This document shows, piece after piece, positions 24,067 to 25,100 of a stretch of DNA of 25,100 nucleotides. Within the stretch, counting starts at the first letter, position 1. Each line of letters opens with the position of its first letter. Source of the stretch: Mesorhizobium_B sp964242945 (GTDB lineage Bacteria > Pseudomonadota > Alphaproteobacteria > Rhizobiales > Rhizobiaceae); contig CAXTCF010000042.1 in assembly GCA_964242945.1 (NCBI GenBank), positions 1-25,100 of the forward strand, written 5' to 3'. The notes under the pieces were generated by a model. That model was not told the origin of the DNA. It saw nothing but the letters and a program-made list of their open reading frames with translations, and did no database searches. Made by a program: the position numbers and the translations under genes.

Positions 24067-24256
24067 CGAGACGTTCCCCTTCTGGACGGCCTCCCGCCCC
24101 ATCAGTTGCACGTCTCAGGAACGGAAGAAACGGGAATTTTCCTGCACGATCATCCCCTGCTTCCGCGCTGGGCGTGTGCGTTTCAGGCGCGTTCCGCTTT
24201 CGCCTTGCCGGCGAAGGTCGTGATCCGGCCCTGACCGCCCTGAGCCCAGATGCGCG

Positions 24257-25100
24257 TTATGTGCTGGCCTTTGCGCCTCGCTTCTTCTGCCTGGGCGAGG
24301 GCTTGCCTGGTGAAGAGCCGGGATGCTCGGCCAGCCGCTTTGGCTTGCGCGAAGCCTTTCCTTTGAACGCACCTGTGGCGGGCCGCTCCAAGCCCTCTTT
24401 GGCGGGCGCGATCCTGACCCCTGGTTCAAGGTTCCCGGCGTGCCTCACGCTTGCGGCGAAGGCGCCGGCCTTTTCCGCGGCAACCTCGAACAGCGTTTCG
24501 GCATCGCCGATCCTGATCGCGCCGACATCGCGCTTGGAAACGCCGCCAGCCTTGCAGATCAGCGGAAGGAGCCACTTCGGATCGGCGCGCTGCTTGCGGC
24601 CGATGGACAAGGTGAACCATGCGGCCGCTTCCATGCGTGAAGCCGGGAATTCACGCGGTGCATCGTTGTCGGACTGCCTTTCGCGGCGCGGCCGCTTGGC
24701 GATGGCATCGACTGGGATCGGCACGACGTCTTCGGGTGTGGGACGCGCGCTCAAGGAATGGCGCAGAAAGGCCGCGGCGATTGCCTCCGGGCCGGCCTGC
24801 TTCAGAAGCTCGGCGACAAAAAGCTCCTCATTCTCATCGGGCGCGGGCGCAGCGAGCGCCGCTTCAAGGATCTGCCGGCGGTATCGCGCTTCGATCTCGG
24901 CGATGCCGGGAGCCGCGCAAACCGTTGCCGTGAGATGTGCGAGCGACAGGACGCGCGCCGCCGCGCCGCGCCGGTGTTCGGGCACCACGAGCACGCACAC
25001 CCCTTTGCGCCCCGCGCGCCCGGTCCGGCCGGAGCGGTGCAGAAGTGTGTCGGGATTGCTGGGAATGTCGGCATGGATCACCAGATCGAGGTTGGGCAGG
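24257..25100 (-). CDS. DEAD-box RNA helicase, C-terminal part
   Basis: Only the last 281 codons are in the window; the gene continues beyond 25100. The remaining part of the helicase C-terminal domain is clear: LPNLDLVIHADIPSNPDTL and motif VI HRSGRTGRAGRKG. A linker follows, then a domain like the DbpA RNA-binding domain (ASRMEAAAWFTLSIGRKQ, then RDVGAIRIGDAETLFEVA), and a basic lysine/arginine-rich tail ending KRGAKAST. The protein probably remodels structured RNA, in ribosome assembly or RNA decay. The 190-bp region between its stop and hupE (24067-24256) holds a small TTCGCC/GGCGAA hairpin (24199-24215) and nothing else I can support. Confidence 0.92.
   Translation of the reverse strand, partial: LPNLDLVIHADIPSNPDTLLHRSGRTGRAGRKGVCVLVVPEHRRGAAARVLSLAHLTATVCAAPGIAEIEARYRRQILEAALAAPAPDENEELFVAELLKQAGPEAIAAAFLRHSLSARPTPEDVVPIPVDAIAKRPRRERQSDNDAPREFPASRMEAAAWFTLSIGRKQRADPKWLLPLICKAGGVSKRDVGAIRIGDAETLFEVAAEKAGAFAASVRHAGNLEPGVRIAPAKEGLERPATGAFKGKASRKPKRLAEHPGSSPGKPSPRQKKRGAKAST

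Noticed and set aside
24181..24256. Short open reading in another frame after the helicase stop (HITRIWAQGGQGRITTF)
   Set aside because: It could suggest a frameshifted helicase tail, but there is no start, no ribosome binding site and no recognised family, so a chance frame is as likely.
24067..24256. Cobalamin or nickel riboswitch before hupE
   Set aside because: I looked for the conserved B12-box on the minus strand and did not find it; the region is short and shows only a small hairpin.

Overview
The window is about 25 kb of GC-rich chromosome, densely packed with genes on both strands. Gene content points to an alphaproteobacterium of the order Hyphomicrobiales (Rhizobiales), most likely Phyllobacteriaceae-like (Mesorhizobium, Chelativorans, Nitratireductor and relatives). 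The signs are a double-length dCTP deaminase, a YhaO/YhaN-type nuclease pair, a FOXRED1-like flavoprotein, a RIME-like palindromic repeat and an EcfG-type stress promoter. The organism is inferred from gene style only; no marker gene fixes it.

Left part (1-9.3 kb): a small unknown gene (minus) lies back to back with a large three-part stress protein (plus) behind a GGAAC-N16-CGTT promoter. A bidirectional terminator separates that protein from leuD (minus). Next come a long SMC-like ATPase and its partner exonuclease (minus, overlapping by one base), then a sugar mutarotase and a ribokinase-family kinase (plus).

Middle part (9.3-17.9 kb): a PAS-PAS-GGDEF-EAL cyclic-di-GMP protein (plus) converges on a CitE/CLYBL-like CoA-ester lyase (minus). 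A FOXRED1-like FAD oxidoreductase (plus) diverges from the lyase. A minus-strand block of central carbon genes follows: fba, a 120-bp palindromic repeat, then rpe, a thioredoxin-like gene, gph and pcm. The pcm gene carries a frameshift that can be explained as loss of one 11-bp repeat unit.

Right part (17.9-25.1 kb): a topoisomerase IB and a tRNA-Gln(UUG) are on the plus strand. A phosphomannomutase-type enzyme, a GH19 lysozyme-like enzyme with a peptidoglycan-binding tail, the double-domain dCTP deaminase, a small exported SUOX-fold protein, HupE/UreJ and the 3' end of a DEAD-box RNA helicase are on the minus strand.

Most of this is housekeeping. I see no CRISPR array, integrase, transposase or clear new defence system. 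The more interesting items are the stress promoter and fused stress protein, the inverted repeat against the exonuclease start codon, the broken pcm, the palindromic repeat, and the HupE/cysteine-free SUOX-fold pair. No gene-free stretch exceeds 300 bases.
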